A stretch of DNA of 64,000 nt from Acidobacteria bacterium Mor1 (GTDB taxonomy: Bacteria > Acidobacteriota > Polarisedimenticolia > Polarisedimenticolales > Polarisedimenticolaceae). The DNA is taken from assembly GCA_001664505.1 (NCBI GenBank), contig CP011806.1, positions 5,449,874 through 5,513,873 on the forward strand, given 5' to 3'. The first letter of the stretch is position 1. Each line of letters opens with the position of its first letter. A program made the translations under genes and the position numbers. This document shows, in pieces, positions 41,997 through 50,746 of the stretch. The notes below the pieces were generated by a model. The model saw only the letters and a list, made by a program, of their open reading frames with translations, was not told the origin of the DNA and made no database searches.

Positions 41997-43964
41997 TCAG
42001 TCCGCGTTCGCGGACTCCGTCGCGCCTGCGAGTCCCCGCTTTGCCGACGTATACTCGGGCACCAGCTCCAACGCCTTGCGGAAAGCCTCCGCCGCTTCGT
42101 CCTTCCGCGGCGGATCGGCGCGCATCAGCGCATTCCCGTAGCCGACCCAGGTCGATGCGTGCAGCCATCCTGGAGCGATCCCGGCACGGCCGTCCCATTT
42201 CCCGAACCGATCCAGCGCGATTCGCAGTTTCTTCAGTCCGAGCGTCGGGTTGCCGCCGTGTTGCGCCGGCGTGTGGATCAGATCGAACCCCTCGGCCGCC
42301 ATGACCCGGGGGTTTTCCGGCTCGTGAACCAGGGCGAAGGAGAGATGCTCGTCGCCGAGTACGCCGATCACCGAGGCGCGGCGCGGGTCCAGGCGGTAGT
42401 ACATCGGATAGAGTCGGCTGAGGAGCGCCCGGGCATCGCCGAAGCTGGGGTCGATCTTCACCGCTGCCTGCAGCAGCTCGACCGCGGCGTCGACATGTTT
42501 GAGCGCGTTGCCTCCCGACGATCTATCGCCGCCCGAGGCCATTTGCGAGCTGAACCAGTGAGCGTAGCCCGCGTAGTAGCCGGCGAGCATCTGGTGCTCG
42601 GGCTTCCGGGCCATCGCCTCGAGGGCATCTCGAGCCTCGCCGATTCCGGGCGCATCCCCCCGGTAGATCGCGGCTTCCAGGGCGGCAATCTGGGCCTCGA
42701 GCTCGGGAGTGAGCTTCGCGGCCACCACCTTGGCCGCCGATTTGCCCGCCTTGCGCCGCAGGTCGAACGCCGTCAGCCGGTTCTCATCGCGAAGATACAG
42801 AGTTGTGTCGTCCAGCACCGGCGCGACCCAGCTTCGTGACGCGCTCAGCTGGCCTTCACCATGGACCTCCACGCCGTCGGGTTGGAGGCGGGCGCTCAAC
42901 AGCTTGCCTGTGGCGTCGAGGAGTAGCGCCTGGTCGCCCCGGCGCAGCAGGTTCGAGCGTTCGATGCCGCGATGCCGGAACCCGAACTCGCCGTTCTCGA
43001 TGTTTACCGCGGCGAGAATGGAGTTGTGGAATCCGTACAGCCACTTTCCGCTACGAATGGAGTTCGAGTAGGAAAGCTGGAAGCGCGGGTTCTCCCAGGC
43101 CCGGGTTGCCTCGGAGCCGTCGGCGCTGATCTGGAGGCCGATGGTGCCGAGGAAGTAGGCGGAGATCACGACCCAGTCCCCGGGCCCGACGACCGGCGAG
43201 GCCAGGATCGTGCGGTGCTGGTTGGCGTATTCCTCTCGCCACAGAAGGGCGCCGTCGGCGGCGTCGAGCCCGACGATCTCCCCGGCGGCCGGCACGATCA
43301 GGAGCGTGCGGCCGTCACGCTCCATCAGCCCCGGCGATGCGTAGCTGCCGAAGAACTCCCGGTTGCTCCACAGCAGCTTGCCGTCGGCGGGATCGAAGGC
43401 CAGTACCCCGCCGGCGACGACGATCAACTTCCCGTCGTGGACCAGCGGGCTCGAGGCATGGCCGAAGTAGGGGATCGCCACGTTGAACGCCTTGCGTAGG
43501 TCGTGGGACCAGCGGGGCGCGCCGCTCTCGAGATCGACACAACTGACCACGCCGGTGAATCCCAGCCCGCAGACCGCGCCGTCGTGGATGACCGGCGTGC
43601 TGGCCGGGCCGTCCCCGTAGGAGGTGTCCAGCTGAGGCCCCCTGGGCACGACCGCCTGGTAGCGGTGCTCCCAGAGCCGCTCCCCACTGCCGGCATCGAA
43701 GGCGACGAAGCGTTCTTCGTCCCCCTGGCGATCCATTGTGACGACCCGGTTCCCCTGGACCATGGTCCCCGAGTACCCCGGTCCCAGTTCCACCGACCAC
43801 AAGGTGGCAGGCAGTCCTGTCTTCCAGGGCAGTGGCTTTTCCCCGGCCGGCACCGCGAAGTCCCGCTCGGCGCCACCCCACTGGGTCCAGTCGGCCCAGG
43901 CGGGAAGCACGAACAGGGCGGCCAGAAGCAACAGGGCGGCGCAGGACAGCCTCGAACTCAGCAT
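41997..43964 (-). CDS. exported PQQ-type beta-propeller protein with TPR-like C-terminus
   Basis: The ATG at 43964 follows AAGGAGGAGACC, giving 655 residues. A signal peptide (about 1-24, ends LPAWA) is followed by propeller blades of the PQQ-enzyme type: FVAFDAGSGERLWEHRY, VSCVDLESGAPRWSHDL, VLAFDPADGKLLWSNREF, IVGLDAADGALLWREEY. The C-terminal 220 residues are helical with TPR-like repeats (AVELLQAAVKIDPSFGDARA, AAEAFRKALELVPEYTSAKR). Dehydrogenase active-site residues are not evident, so it may be a BamB-like scaffold rather than an enzyme. Repeats at 44028-44062 lie upstream of its start. Confidence 0.85.
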   Translation of the reverse strand: MLSSRLSCAALLLLAALFVLPAWADWTQWGGAERDFAVPAGEKPLPWKTGLPATLWSVELGPGYSGTMVQGNRVVTMDRQGDEERFVAFDAGSGERLWEHRYQAVVPRGPQLDTSYGDGPASTPVIHDGAVCGLGFTGVVSCVDLESGAPRWSHDLRKAFNVAIPYFGHASSPLVHDGKLIVVAGGVLAFDPADGKLLWSNREFFGSYASPGLMERDGRTLLIVPAAGEIVGLDAADGALLWREEYANQHRTILASPVVGPGDWVVISAYFLGTIGLQISADGSEATRAWENPRFQLSYSNSIRSGKWLYGFHNSILAAVNIENGEFGFRHRGIERSNLLRRGDQALLLDATGKLLSARLQPDGVEVHGEGQLSASRSWVAPVLDDTTLYLRDENRLTAFDLRRKAGKSAAKVVAAKLTPELEAQIAALEAAIYRGDAPGIGEARDALEAMARKPEHQMLAGYYAGYAHWFSSQMASGGDRSSGGNALKHVDAAVELLQAAVKIDPSFGDARALLSRLYPMYYRLDPRRASVIGVLGDEHLSFALVHEPENPRVMAAEGFDLIHTPAQHGGNPTLGLKKLRIALDRFGKWDGRAGIAPGWLHASTWVGYGNALMRADPPRKDEAAEAFRKALELVPEYTSAKRGLAGATESANAD

Positions 43965-44027
43965 GGTCTCCTCCTTGTGGATTCAACCCGCTGGAACGCG
44001 GCCACTCGGCTCCGGGTGCACCAAAAC

Positions 44028-44062
44028 GGACGAACGGGACCGCTCGAGGGACGAACGGGACC
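44028..44062. repeat. two perfect 14-base direct repeats, 21 bp apart
   Basis: GGACGAACGGGACC occurs at 44028-44041 and 44049-44062, starting exactly 21 bp apart. They lie 64-98 bp upstream of the propeller gene start (minus strand) and just after the metalloprotease stop, a position fitting an operator. LytTR regulators bind repeats of similar spacing, but no link is shown. Confidence 0.5.
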
Positions 44063-44066
44063 CGGG

Positions 44067-45698
44067 TTACTCACATACCGGCACCGTCGTGTACGGCAGG
44101 CAGACGAGAGCCTGATCCTGATTCAGGCAGAACGCCCCGGGCACGCCGGAGGTGCAGTCACACTTCTTGATGCCGATGCCGCGGGCACAGCCCTGAAACT
44201 CGCCCGTGCCCTTCTTGCAGGCGTCTTGCCCGAACGGGTTCGTGTCGCACTGGAAGGGGAACTGCGGCTGGCAGTCCGGCCCGCAGTCGTAGCTGCCGGG
44301 ACAGGTGGGCAGGACGCAATCCCCCTGAGCGTCCCGGTTGTCGCAGCAGCGGAACGAAGAGACAAGGACCGCAGTTTCGTTGATCGAGCGCGCGTTGTCC
44401 GTCGGCTGGTTCGTCGGCCCGGTCACGCCGGTGGGTGCCCCGTTGAACAGCACGTTGGGGTTCGAGAAATGGGCGACCCGCGGCCGCGACGTCTGAATCG
44501 ACATGATCGTGCGGAAGGTCGAGGCGGTGTACCCGTGGGAGTACTCGAAGACGCCGGCAGACGGGTCGGCGACCCAATCGTGGCGGCTGCCCTGGTTGTG
44601 TCCGACCTCATGGGCGAAGGTCAGGTTGTTGACCGCTGCGCCATCCTCGACGACGTTGAACGCTCTCTCGGGAAAGGCGATCGGCCCGCCTACGCCGGGC
44701 TCGATGGAAAACCGAGCCTTTCCGTCACTGAGGAACAGATCGTCGACGAAGAGAGACACCACGTCCGCGCCCAGGGCGTCACGGATCGGCGGGACATCGT
44801 CGAGGAACCCGTCGAAGCGGGTCTCCAGGCGGCAGAGGTTGACCTCAGCGGAGTTGGACTCCTGGTAGCCCAGCGCGCGGTGGACGCCGACGAGGCGCAG
44901 CCGCGGAGTGATCTGGCTATTGGCGTAGGCGTCGTTGGCCGCCACGACGGCGGCATCGGCCAGTGCTTCGATGCCGGCGGTTCCGCCGTTGGCCGTGGCC
45001 GCATCGTCGGTGTAGACGATCAGTACTTCGATCGTGCTGCCGTCTTCGCTACACGTGCTTCCACCCTTGCCGCCGCTCAACCCGGCACTGCCTTGACCGG
45101 TATTCCGGGGTTCGAGGCGGGAAGACCCGGAAGCCGTGGCGGATGTTTCCGGAGGCGCCGCAGCGTGCCCGCCACTGCAGGTGCCCGCTTCGGCGCCATG
45201 TTCTTCGGCGTCACAGGCTTCGAATCGGGTGGTGTCGATCTTGCGTAGAACGTTGCCGGTGCGCCCGACCGGCAGCGGCATGACCTCGTAGACTCCGTGT
45301 ACCGGAGAGTTCACGTGGAGCAGGGCCGCCGAGCCGCGAACGGTGAGGAAGACCCGGCTGAGCGGATCACCATCGATCCGGCCGACCCAGATCCGGCTGC
45401 CGGCTCGAGGTGTCTCCACCCGTTCGAAGCGGGCTACGACGTTTTCACCATCGAACAGATCGAGCAGAACCGTCGGGTTCTGCGCCGGATCGATTGCCTG
45501 GATCAGATTGCGGGAGATTTCGACCCTGCGGCTGCGCTCGGCCAGAGTGGACGGATCCTCGAGAGGGCGGTCGTCGGTCGGTGCGAGCAGCAGTGGGGGA
45601 GGGGTCCTTTCGAGCCGGTCTGCCGGGGCTGCGAGGGTGGCAATCGGCAGCAGAGCGCAGCCGGCCAGAAAAACAAGTAAGACTCGCGTGTACTTCAT
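44067..45698 (-). CDS. secreted reprolysin-like (metzincin) zinc metalloprotease
   Basis: The ATG at 45698 follows GGAGGAGATGTC, giving 543 residues; an upstream frame lacks a site. A signal peptide (about 1-24, ends TLA) and a prodomain (to about 220) are followed by a reprolysin-like domain. Zinc ligands are H363, H367 and H373 in HEVGHNQGSRHD, with catalytic E364 and the Met-turn TIMSI at about M399. An N-terminal strand has EVLIVYTDDAA. The C-terminus (about 425-543) is Cys-rich (CPGSYDCGPDCQPQF, CKKGTGEFQGCARGIGIKKC), probably an EGF-like or disulphide-bonded domain. It should be secreted and activated by prodomain removal. Confidence 0.9.
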   Translation of the reverse strand: MKYTRVLLVFLAGCALLPIATLAAPADRLERTPPPLLLAPTDDRPLEDPSTLAERSRRVEISRNLIQAIDPAQNPTVLLDLFDGENVVARFERVETPRAGSRIWVGRIDGDPLSRVFLTVRGSAALLHVNSPVHGVYEVMPLPVGRTGNVLRKIDTTRFEACDAEEHGAEAGTCSGGHAAAPPETSATASGSSRLEPRNTGQGSAGLSGGKGGSTCSEDGSTIEVLIVYTDDAATANGGTAGIEALADAAVVAANDAYANSQITPRLRLVGVHRALGYQESNSAEVNLCRLETRFDGFLDDVPPIRDALGADVVSLFVDDLFLSDGKARFSIEPGVGGPIAFPERAFNVVEDGAAVNNLTFAHEVGHNQGSRHDWVADPSAGVFEYSHGYTASTFRTIMSIQTSRPRVAHFSNPNVLFNGAPTGVTGPTNQPTDNARSINETAVLVSSFRCCDNRDAQGDCVLPTCPGSYDCGPDCQPQFPFQCDTNPFGQDACKKGTGEFQGCARGIGIKKCDCTSGVPGAFCLNQDQALVCLPYTTVPVCE

Positions 45699-45806
45699 GA
45701 CATCTCCTCCTCGGGGCCACCGCGGCTCCATGAACTGTGTCGGAGGAGCGCGCCGGAGGTTCAAGGGCGGAGACGAACGTGCCGGTGGCCTGGCCCGGCT
45801 ACCGGC

Positions 45807-46358
45807 CTAGCTTGCCGGAGGCGGGGGCTCGGCCTCGGTCGGAGGCTGGATGATGCTGCCGGTCGACTTGCAGCGGCGCAGATCCTCGTTGGACCAGAAC
45901 TCGTCCATGATCCGCTTGAGGTCCACCTCGATATTGTCGAGGCTGAACTCCGCCTCGTGGACCAACTCGTGGGTATCGTCGGAGTACCACTGGAGCTTGT
46001 CCTTGGCCCCTTCGGGGCGCTTCTGCTCGACCACCAGGCCGACGGTGCCCGCCGGGCGGCGGGGGTTGTGGGGCACGTTGGCCGGGAGCAGGTAGATCTC
46101 ACCCTCGCGGATGATCACGTCCTCGGGCTTGCCGGTCTCGGGGTGGATGATCCCGACGGTGATATCCCCCTGGATCTGGTAGAAGAACTCCTCGGTGCAG
46201 TTGACGTGGTAGTCCTTCCGGGCGTTGGGGCCGCCGACGATCATGATGATCGTGTCCCGCTCGTCCTTCCAGACCATCTTGTTGCCCACCGGCGGCTTCA
46301 GCAGGTGGCGGTGTTCTTCGACCCATTTCAGCAGGTTGATCGGCTGGAATAGCGACAT
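45807..46358 (-). CDS. nbaC: 3-hydroxyanthranilate 3,4-dioxygenase
   Basis: The ATG at 46358 follows GGAGGACCCG, giving 183 residues, the bacterial family size. Cupin iron ligands line up with those of C. metallidurans HAO: H51, E57 and H97, with substrate arginines R47 and R101 (NARKDYH, CTEEFFYQ, VPHNPRRP). It opens the ring of 3-hydroxyanthranilate using O2, giving the precursor of quinolinate, in tryptophan breakdown or NAD synthesis. The rubredoxin-like second metal site (two CxxC pairs) is mostly lost: WYSDDT and RRCKSTG keep one Cys. No other kynurenine-pathway gene is nearby. A much longer open frame upstream on this strand is antisense to the VPS10-type gene and is not coding. Confidence 0.93.
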   Translation of the reverse strand: MSLFQPINLLKWVEEHRHLLKPPVGNKMVWKDERDTIIMIVGGPNARKDYHVNCTEEFFYQIQGDITVGIIHPETGKPEDVIIREGEIYLLPANVPHNPRRPAGTVGLVVEQKRPEGAKDKLQWYSDDTHELVHEAEFSLDNIEVDLKRIMDEFWSNEDLRRCKSTGSIIQPPTEAEPPPPAS

Positions 46359-46481
46359 CGGGTCCTCCCTACGTGTCCGGCCTCCTATCATAGTATGCTT
46401 GCCGACTTGACCCGCCCCCGATCCCTGTTTTCGGTGCAATCCGCCGCATGCGCTTCCGGGGGCCAGAGGAGGAGCCCCCCG

Positions 46482-49400
46482 ATGAAACGCCTGTTGCTGG
46501 CCCTGTGTCTGATCGCCCTGATCGGAGCCCCGGCGGTCGAAGCCAAGAAGAAAAAGGACAAGGCCGACGAGCCGGAGAGCAAGTTCAAGTCGACGACGTT
46601 CAGCGGCTTGTCGCTGCGTTTGATCGGCCCCGCCCTGACCTCGGGCCGCATCGGCGACATCGCGGTCAACCCCGAGGACCACAGCGAGTGGTTCGTCGCG
46701 GTGGCCTCCGGGGGCGTCTGGCGCACTCGCAACGCCGGCACGACCTTCACGCCGGTGTTCGACTCGCAAGGGTCGTACTCCATCGGTTGCGTGACCATCG
46801 ATCCCAACAATCCCAACGTGATCTGGGTCGGGACCGGCGAGAACAACAGCCAACGCAGCGTGGGTTACGGGGACGGCGTCTACAAGTCGGTGGACGGCGG
46901 ATCCAGCTGGACCCACATGGGTCTCAAGGACTCCCAACACATCGGCAAGATCCTGGTCGACCCGCGGGATTCGAACGTGGTCTACGTGGCGGCCCAGGGG
47001 CCGCTCTGGAACGCCGGCGGCGATCGCGGGCTCTACAAGACCACCGACGGCGGCGCCACCTGGGACAAGGTGCTGGAGATCAGCGAGAACACCGGTGTCA
47101 CTGACATCGTCCTCGACTCCCGCAACCCCGACGTGATCCTCGCAGCGTCGTACCAGCGCCGCCGACGGGTCTGGACGCTGATCAACGGCGGACCGGAAGG
47201 GGGCCTGCACCGCTCGACCGACGGCGGGGCGACCTGGAACAAGGTCAAGGGCATGCCCGGTGTCGATATCGGTCGCATCGGCCTGACTCAGTCGCCGGCC
47301 CAGCCGGACATCTACTACGCCATCGTCGAGGCGGAAGGGGACAAGGGAGGCTTTTTCCGTTCCACCGACGGCGGTGTGTCGTGGAAGAAGCGCAGCAGCT
47401 ACATGAGTAGCAGTCCGCAGTACTACAACGAGATCGTGGCCGACCCTGAGGAGCCGGGCCGTGTCTACTCCCTGGACACCTGGATGCAGGTGACCGATGA
47501 CGGCGGGAAGACCTTCCGCCGGCTCGGCGGCAACTACCGGCACGTCGACGACCACGCGCTCTGGATCGATCCCGGCGACACCCGCCACATGATCGTCGGT
47601 TGCGACGGCGGCATCTACGAGACCTGGGACCGGGGAGCGACCTGGCACTACAAGCCGAACCTGCCGGTGACCCAGTTCTACAAGATCGCCGTGGACAACG
47701 ACGCGCCGTTCTACAACGTCTACGGCGGCACTCAGGACAACTTCACCCTCGGTGGACCCTCCCGTACTGCCAGCGCCAACGGCATTTCCAACAGCGACTG
47801 GTTCGTGACCGTCGGCGGCGACGGCTTCGAGGCGGCGGTGGATCCCGAGGATCCGGACATCGTCTACTCCCAGTGGCAGTACGGAAACCTCGTGCGCTAC
47901 GACCGCAGCAGCGGCGAACTGTTGGATATCAAGCCCCAACCCGAGCCGGGGGATGACCCGCTGCGTTGGAACTGGGACTCGGCGCTGCTGATCAGCCCGC
48001 ACAAGGCATCGCGGATCTACTTCGCGGCCCAGCGCGTGTTCCAGAGCGAAAACCGCGGGGAATCCTGGATTCCGATCAGCGACGATCTGACCCGGGCGTT
48101 GGACCGCAACGCCCTCGAGGTGATGGGGCGTATCCAGAAGGTCGACGCGGTATCGAAGAACCGCTCGACCTCGCCCTACGGCAACATCGTGGCGCTGTCG
48201 GAGTCGCCGCTGGAAGAAGGACTGCTCTACGCCGGTACCGACGACGGTTTGATCCAGGTGCGTGAGGCCGGCGGCGGCTGGCGTAAAGTCGATGGCATCT
48301 CCGGTGTGCCGGAGCTTTCGTATGTCTCCGACGTCGAGGCGTCGGCCCATGACGTCGACACCGTCTACGCCGTGTTCCAGAACTTCAAGAGCGGCGATTT
48401 CAAGCCGTACCTCTATCGCAGCCGGGACCGGGGCAAGAGCTGGTCGTCGATCAGCAGCAACCTGCCCGAGCGCGGTTCCGTCTACACCATCGTCGAAGAC
48501 CATGAGCGCCCCGACCTGTTGTTTGCCGGCACCGAGTTCGGACTGTTCTTCAGCGTCGACCGGGGGAAGCGTTGGACCCAGCTCAAGGGCAGCTTCCCCA
48601 CGGTGGCGGTGCGGGATCTGGAGATCCAGCGCCGGGAGAGCGACCTGGTGGTCGGCACCTTCGGCCGCGGCATCTACATCCTCGACGACTATTCGCCGCT
48701 GCGGCAGGTGACCAGCGCCATGCTCGACCAGGAGGCCACCCTGTTCGAGCCGCGGCGGGCCTGGATGTACGTGCCGTCGGTGCCGCTGGGCATCGGTGGC
48801 AAGTCCTTCCAGGGGGATTCCCACTACACCGTCGACAACCCCTTCGGCGCGACCTTCACCTACTACATGGCCGATGCGCTGCAGAGCCGCGAGGACAAGC
48901 GCAAGAAGGCGGAGAAGAAGGCCGAGGAGGCGGGTGAGGTCTACAGCTACCCCAGTTGGGACGACCTGCGGGCCGAGGATCGGGAGCAGCACCCAGTGGT
49001 CTACCTCACCGTGCGGGACGAGGACGGCAACGTGATCCGGCGGATCAAGGGCAAGACCGGCGCCGGCTTCCAGCGGGTGACCTGGGATCTCCGCTGGCCG
49101 GCTTCGGATCCCGTGGATCTCTCGGGCCCCGGGCTGTTCAATCCCTTCGCCAGCTCCGCCATGGGACCCCTGGCCGTTCCCGGGGTGTACAGCGTGTCGC
49201 TGTCCAAACGGGTCGACGGCGTGACCACCGACCTGGGCGAGCCCCAGACCTTCCGCACCGAGCCGCTGGGCACCGCCAAGCTGGCGGCCAAGGACCGTGA
49301 CGCTCTGCTGGCATTCCAGCGCAAGGTGGCGCGGTTGCAGCGTGCGGTGCTCGGGGCCAACCGGGTGCGCGGGCAGATGGGTACCCGGATTCGCCACCTG

Positions 49401-49766
49401 AACCAGGCCGTGCTCGACACCCCCGGCGCGGACATGGCGATGCTTGATCGCCTGGCCACCCTGCAGAAGGATCTCGACGCGTTGACCGTGCAGATGGTCG
49501 GCGATCGCAGCCTGGCCCGCCGCTCGGTACCGACCGAGCCGGGGATCCTACAGCGGGTCTCCCGGATCATCGGGGGACAGTGGACCGCGACCTCGGCGCC
49601 AACCGGTACCAACCGCGATCAGTACCGCTTCGCCTCGGAAGCCTTCGCTCCGGCGCTGGCGGAGCTGAAGCGGTTGGATGGAGCGCTGTCGGCGGTGGAG
49701 CGGGAGCTGGAAGGCCTGGGAGCCCCGTGGACGCCTGGCCGGATCCCGACCTGGCAGCCTGAGTAG
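46482..49766 (+). CDS. sortilin/VPS10-type exported beta-propeller protein
   Basis: The ATG at 46482 follows AGAGGAGGAG, giving 1094 residues. A signal peptide (about 1-21, ends PAVEA) and a Lys-rich linker are followed by BNR/Asp-box blades: VWRTRNAGTTFTPVFDS, VYKSVDGGSSWTHMGL, LYKTTDGGATWDKVLE, LHRSTDGGATWNKVKG, FFRSTDGGVSWKKRSS, YRSRDRGKSWSSISSN. The propeller runs to about 760. A C-terminal beta-rich domain has HPVVYLTVRDEDGNVIRRI and QRVTWDLRWPASDP, and a helical segment follows (about 960-1090). These proteins are widespread in Acidobacteriota-type genomes and are loosely annotated as glycosyl hydrolases; no catalytic pair is evident here. Confidence 0.9.
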   Translation: MKRLLLALCLIALIGAPAVEAKKKKDKADEPESKFKSTTFSGLSLRLIGPALTSGRIGDIAVNPEDHSEWFVAVASGGVWRTRNAGTTFTPVFDSQGSYSIGCVTIDPNNPNVIWVGTGENNSQRSVGYGDGVYKSVDGGSSWTHMGLKDSQHIGKILVDPRDSNVVYVAAQGPLWNAGGDRGLYKTTDGGATWDKVLEISENTGVTDIVLDSRNPDVILAASYQRRRRVWTLINGGPEGGLHRSTDGGATWNKVKGMPGVDIGRIGLTQSPAQPDIYYAIVEAEGDKGGFFRSTDGGVSWKKRSSYMSSSPQYYNEIVADPEEPGRVYSLDTWMQVTDDGGKTFRRLGGNYRHVDDHALWIDPGDTRHMIVGCDGGIYETWDRGATWHYKPNLPVTQFYKIAVDNDAPFYNVYGGTQDNFTLGGPSRTASANGISNSDWFVTVGGDGFEAAVDPEDPDIVYSQWQYGNLVRYDRSSGELLDIKPQPEPGDDPLRWNWDSALLISPHKASRIYFAAQRVFQSENRGESWIPISDDLTRALDRNALEVMGRIQKVDAVSKNRSTSPYGNIVALSESPLEEGLLYAGTDDGLIQVREAGGGWRKVDGISGVPELSYVSDVEASAHDVDTVYAVFQNFKSGDFKPYLYRSRDRGKSWSSISSNLPERGSVYTIVEDHERPDLLFAGTEFGLFFSVDRGKRWTQLKGSFPTVAVRDLEIQRRESDLVVGTFGRGIYILDDYSPLRQVTSAMLDQEATLFEPRRAWMYVPSVPLGIGGKSFQGDSHYTVDNPFGATFTYYMADALQSREDKRKKAEKKAEEAGEVYSYPSWDDLRAEDREQHPVVYLTVRDEDGNVIRRIKGKTGAGFQRVTWDLRWPASDPVDLSGPGLFNPFASSAMGPLAVPGVYSVSLSKRVDGVTTDLGEPQTFRTEPLGTAKLAAKDRDALLAFQRKVARLQRAVLGANRVRGQMGTRIRHLNQAVLDTPGADMAMLDRLATLQKDLDALTVQMVGDRSLARRSVPTEPGILQRVSRIIGGQWTATSAPTGTNRDQYRFASEAFAPALAELKRLDGALSAVERELEGLGAPWTPGRIPTWQPE

Positions 49767-49800
49767 CCGCTAGCCGGCAGTTCAGCACTCTGAAACGAAA

Positions 49801-49825
49801 CGGCCGGCCCCCCATGGGCCGGCCG
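49801..49825. terminator. perfect 10-bp stem-loop between convergent genes
   Basis: CGGCCGGCCC (49801-49810) and GGGCCGGCCG (49816-49825) pair around a 5-base loop. On the minus strand TTTCGTTTC follows, fitting the end of the minus-strand gene. Plus-strand transcription from the VPS10-type gene also meets it 35 bp after its stop. Confidence 0.65.
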
Positions 49826-49855
49826 TCTACATTCAGCGTGGTGGATCGCTGAGTT

Positions 49856-50746
49856 TCAGGGCTGTTGCGCGATCAGTTTGATCGCGCCGCGAACGTGGTA
49901 ACGAAGCTCCATTTCGTCGTCGTAGGGCATGAGCTGGACCGGCTCCCATTGACCGCCGGCGCCCATGCGGCTCCATCCCGCCTCATCGTCTGAGTCGATC
50001 CAGTCGACCCACAGCTTGCCGTTGCTGCTGTGAACCTGCGGCGCGATCGTGCCGTCGTAGCTGGTGACGGTAACGATCTGCGGGACGAAGGTCCCTTCGA
50101 TGTCCTGAGACAGCACGATCTGTCGTGGCGTGGCGCCATAGCCGTAGTCGTGGACTTCATACGCTACGTAGAGATTGCCGTTGTGCATCGTTCCGAATGG
50201 CCGAAGAGAGGCTTCGGTCGGACTCGACACGACATCCGGCACACTCCAGCTCGACAGGTCCTGCGGAGCTACCGAGTGCAGCACCGCGGGCGTGGAGTCG
50301 TCGACCCACCAGAAGAGGTGCACATCGCCTGTGGCCGGATCGATCACCAGCGACGGGTCAAGTTCGTCGAGAGACGAGGAGGCAATGACCGTCGGCGTAG
50401 ACCAGCTTCCATCGTAGGAGCTAAGGACAATATCGTAGCCGCTCGGGGAGTTACTAGCCCAGGCAACGATAGGGGTGTCGGTGGTCGGATGGACCGCGAT
50501 GCTTGGGTATCCATCGCCATTTGCCAGCCCTTGCTCGTTGAGGACCTTGACGCTTGGATGAGTTCGGTACTTTTGCCAAACCAAGCCGAACGGGTCGGAG
50601 TCGCCGTCGATGGCCTCCAGGATGCCTGGTCGTTTGGGGGTGCCTGGCGCTGGGTCGATGACGGAAACCTCTGCCCAGCATGTTAGCGAGAGAGCCAACA
50701 CTATTGGCCCGCACAATCCGCGTCTAAGGTAAGGGGTGAACTTCAT
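49856..50746 (-). CDS. exported beta-propeller-like protein
   Basis: The protein has 296 residues with a signal peptide (about 1-25, GLCGPIVLALSLTCWA). Blade-like repeats follow: SIAVHPTTDTPIVAWASN, LVIDPATGDVHLFWWVDDS, FGTMHNGNLYVAYEVHD and VHSSNGKLWVDWIDSDDE. The pattern resembles sialidase-type propellers, but catalytic Arg and Tyr cannot be assigned. The start overlaps the stop of the XRE-TPR regulator gene by four bases (ATGA), so the two are made together. The function may therefore be linked to that regulator, as product, signal or target; this is inference. Confidence 0.75.
   Translation of the reverse strand: MKFTPYLRRGLCGPIVLALSLTCWAEVSVIDPAPGTPKRPGILEAIDGDSDPFGLVWQKYRTHPSVKVLNEQGLANGDGYPSIAVHPTTDTPIVAWASNSPSGYDIVLSSYDGSWSTPTVIASSSLDELDPSLVIDPATGDVHLFWWVDDSTPAVLHSVAPQDLSSWSVPDVVSSPTEASLRPFGTMHNGNLYVAYEVHDYGYGATPRQIVLSQDIEGTFVPQIVTVTSYDGTIAPQVHSSNGKLWVDWIDSDDEAGWSRMGAGGQWEPVQLMPYDDEMELRYHVRGAIKLIAQQP

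Noticed and set aside
46359-49397. Open frame of about 1,000 codons upstream of the dioxygenase on the minus strand
   Set aside because: It is antisense to the VPS10-type gene, which has a signal peptide and clear repeats. The frame is His/Val/Asp/Arg-rich, as mirror frames of high-G+C genes are; the dioxygenase has its own ATG and GGAGG at 46358.
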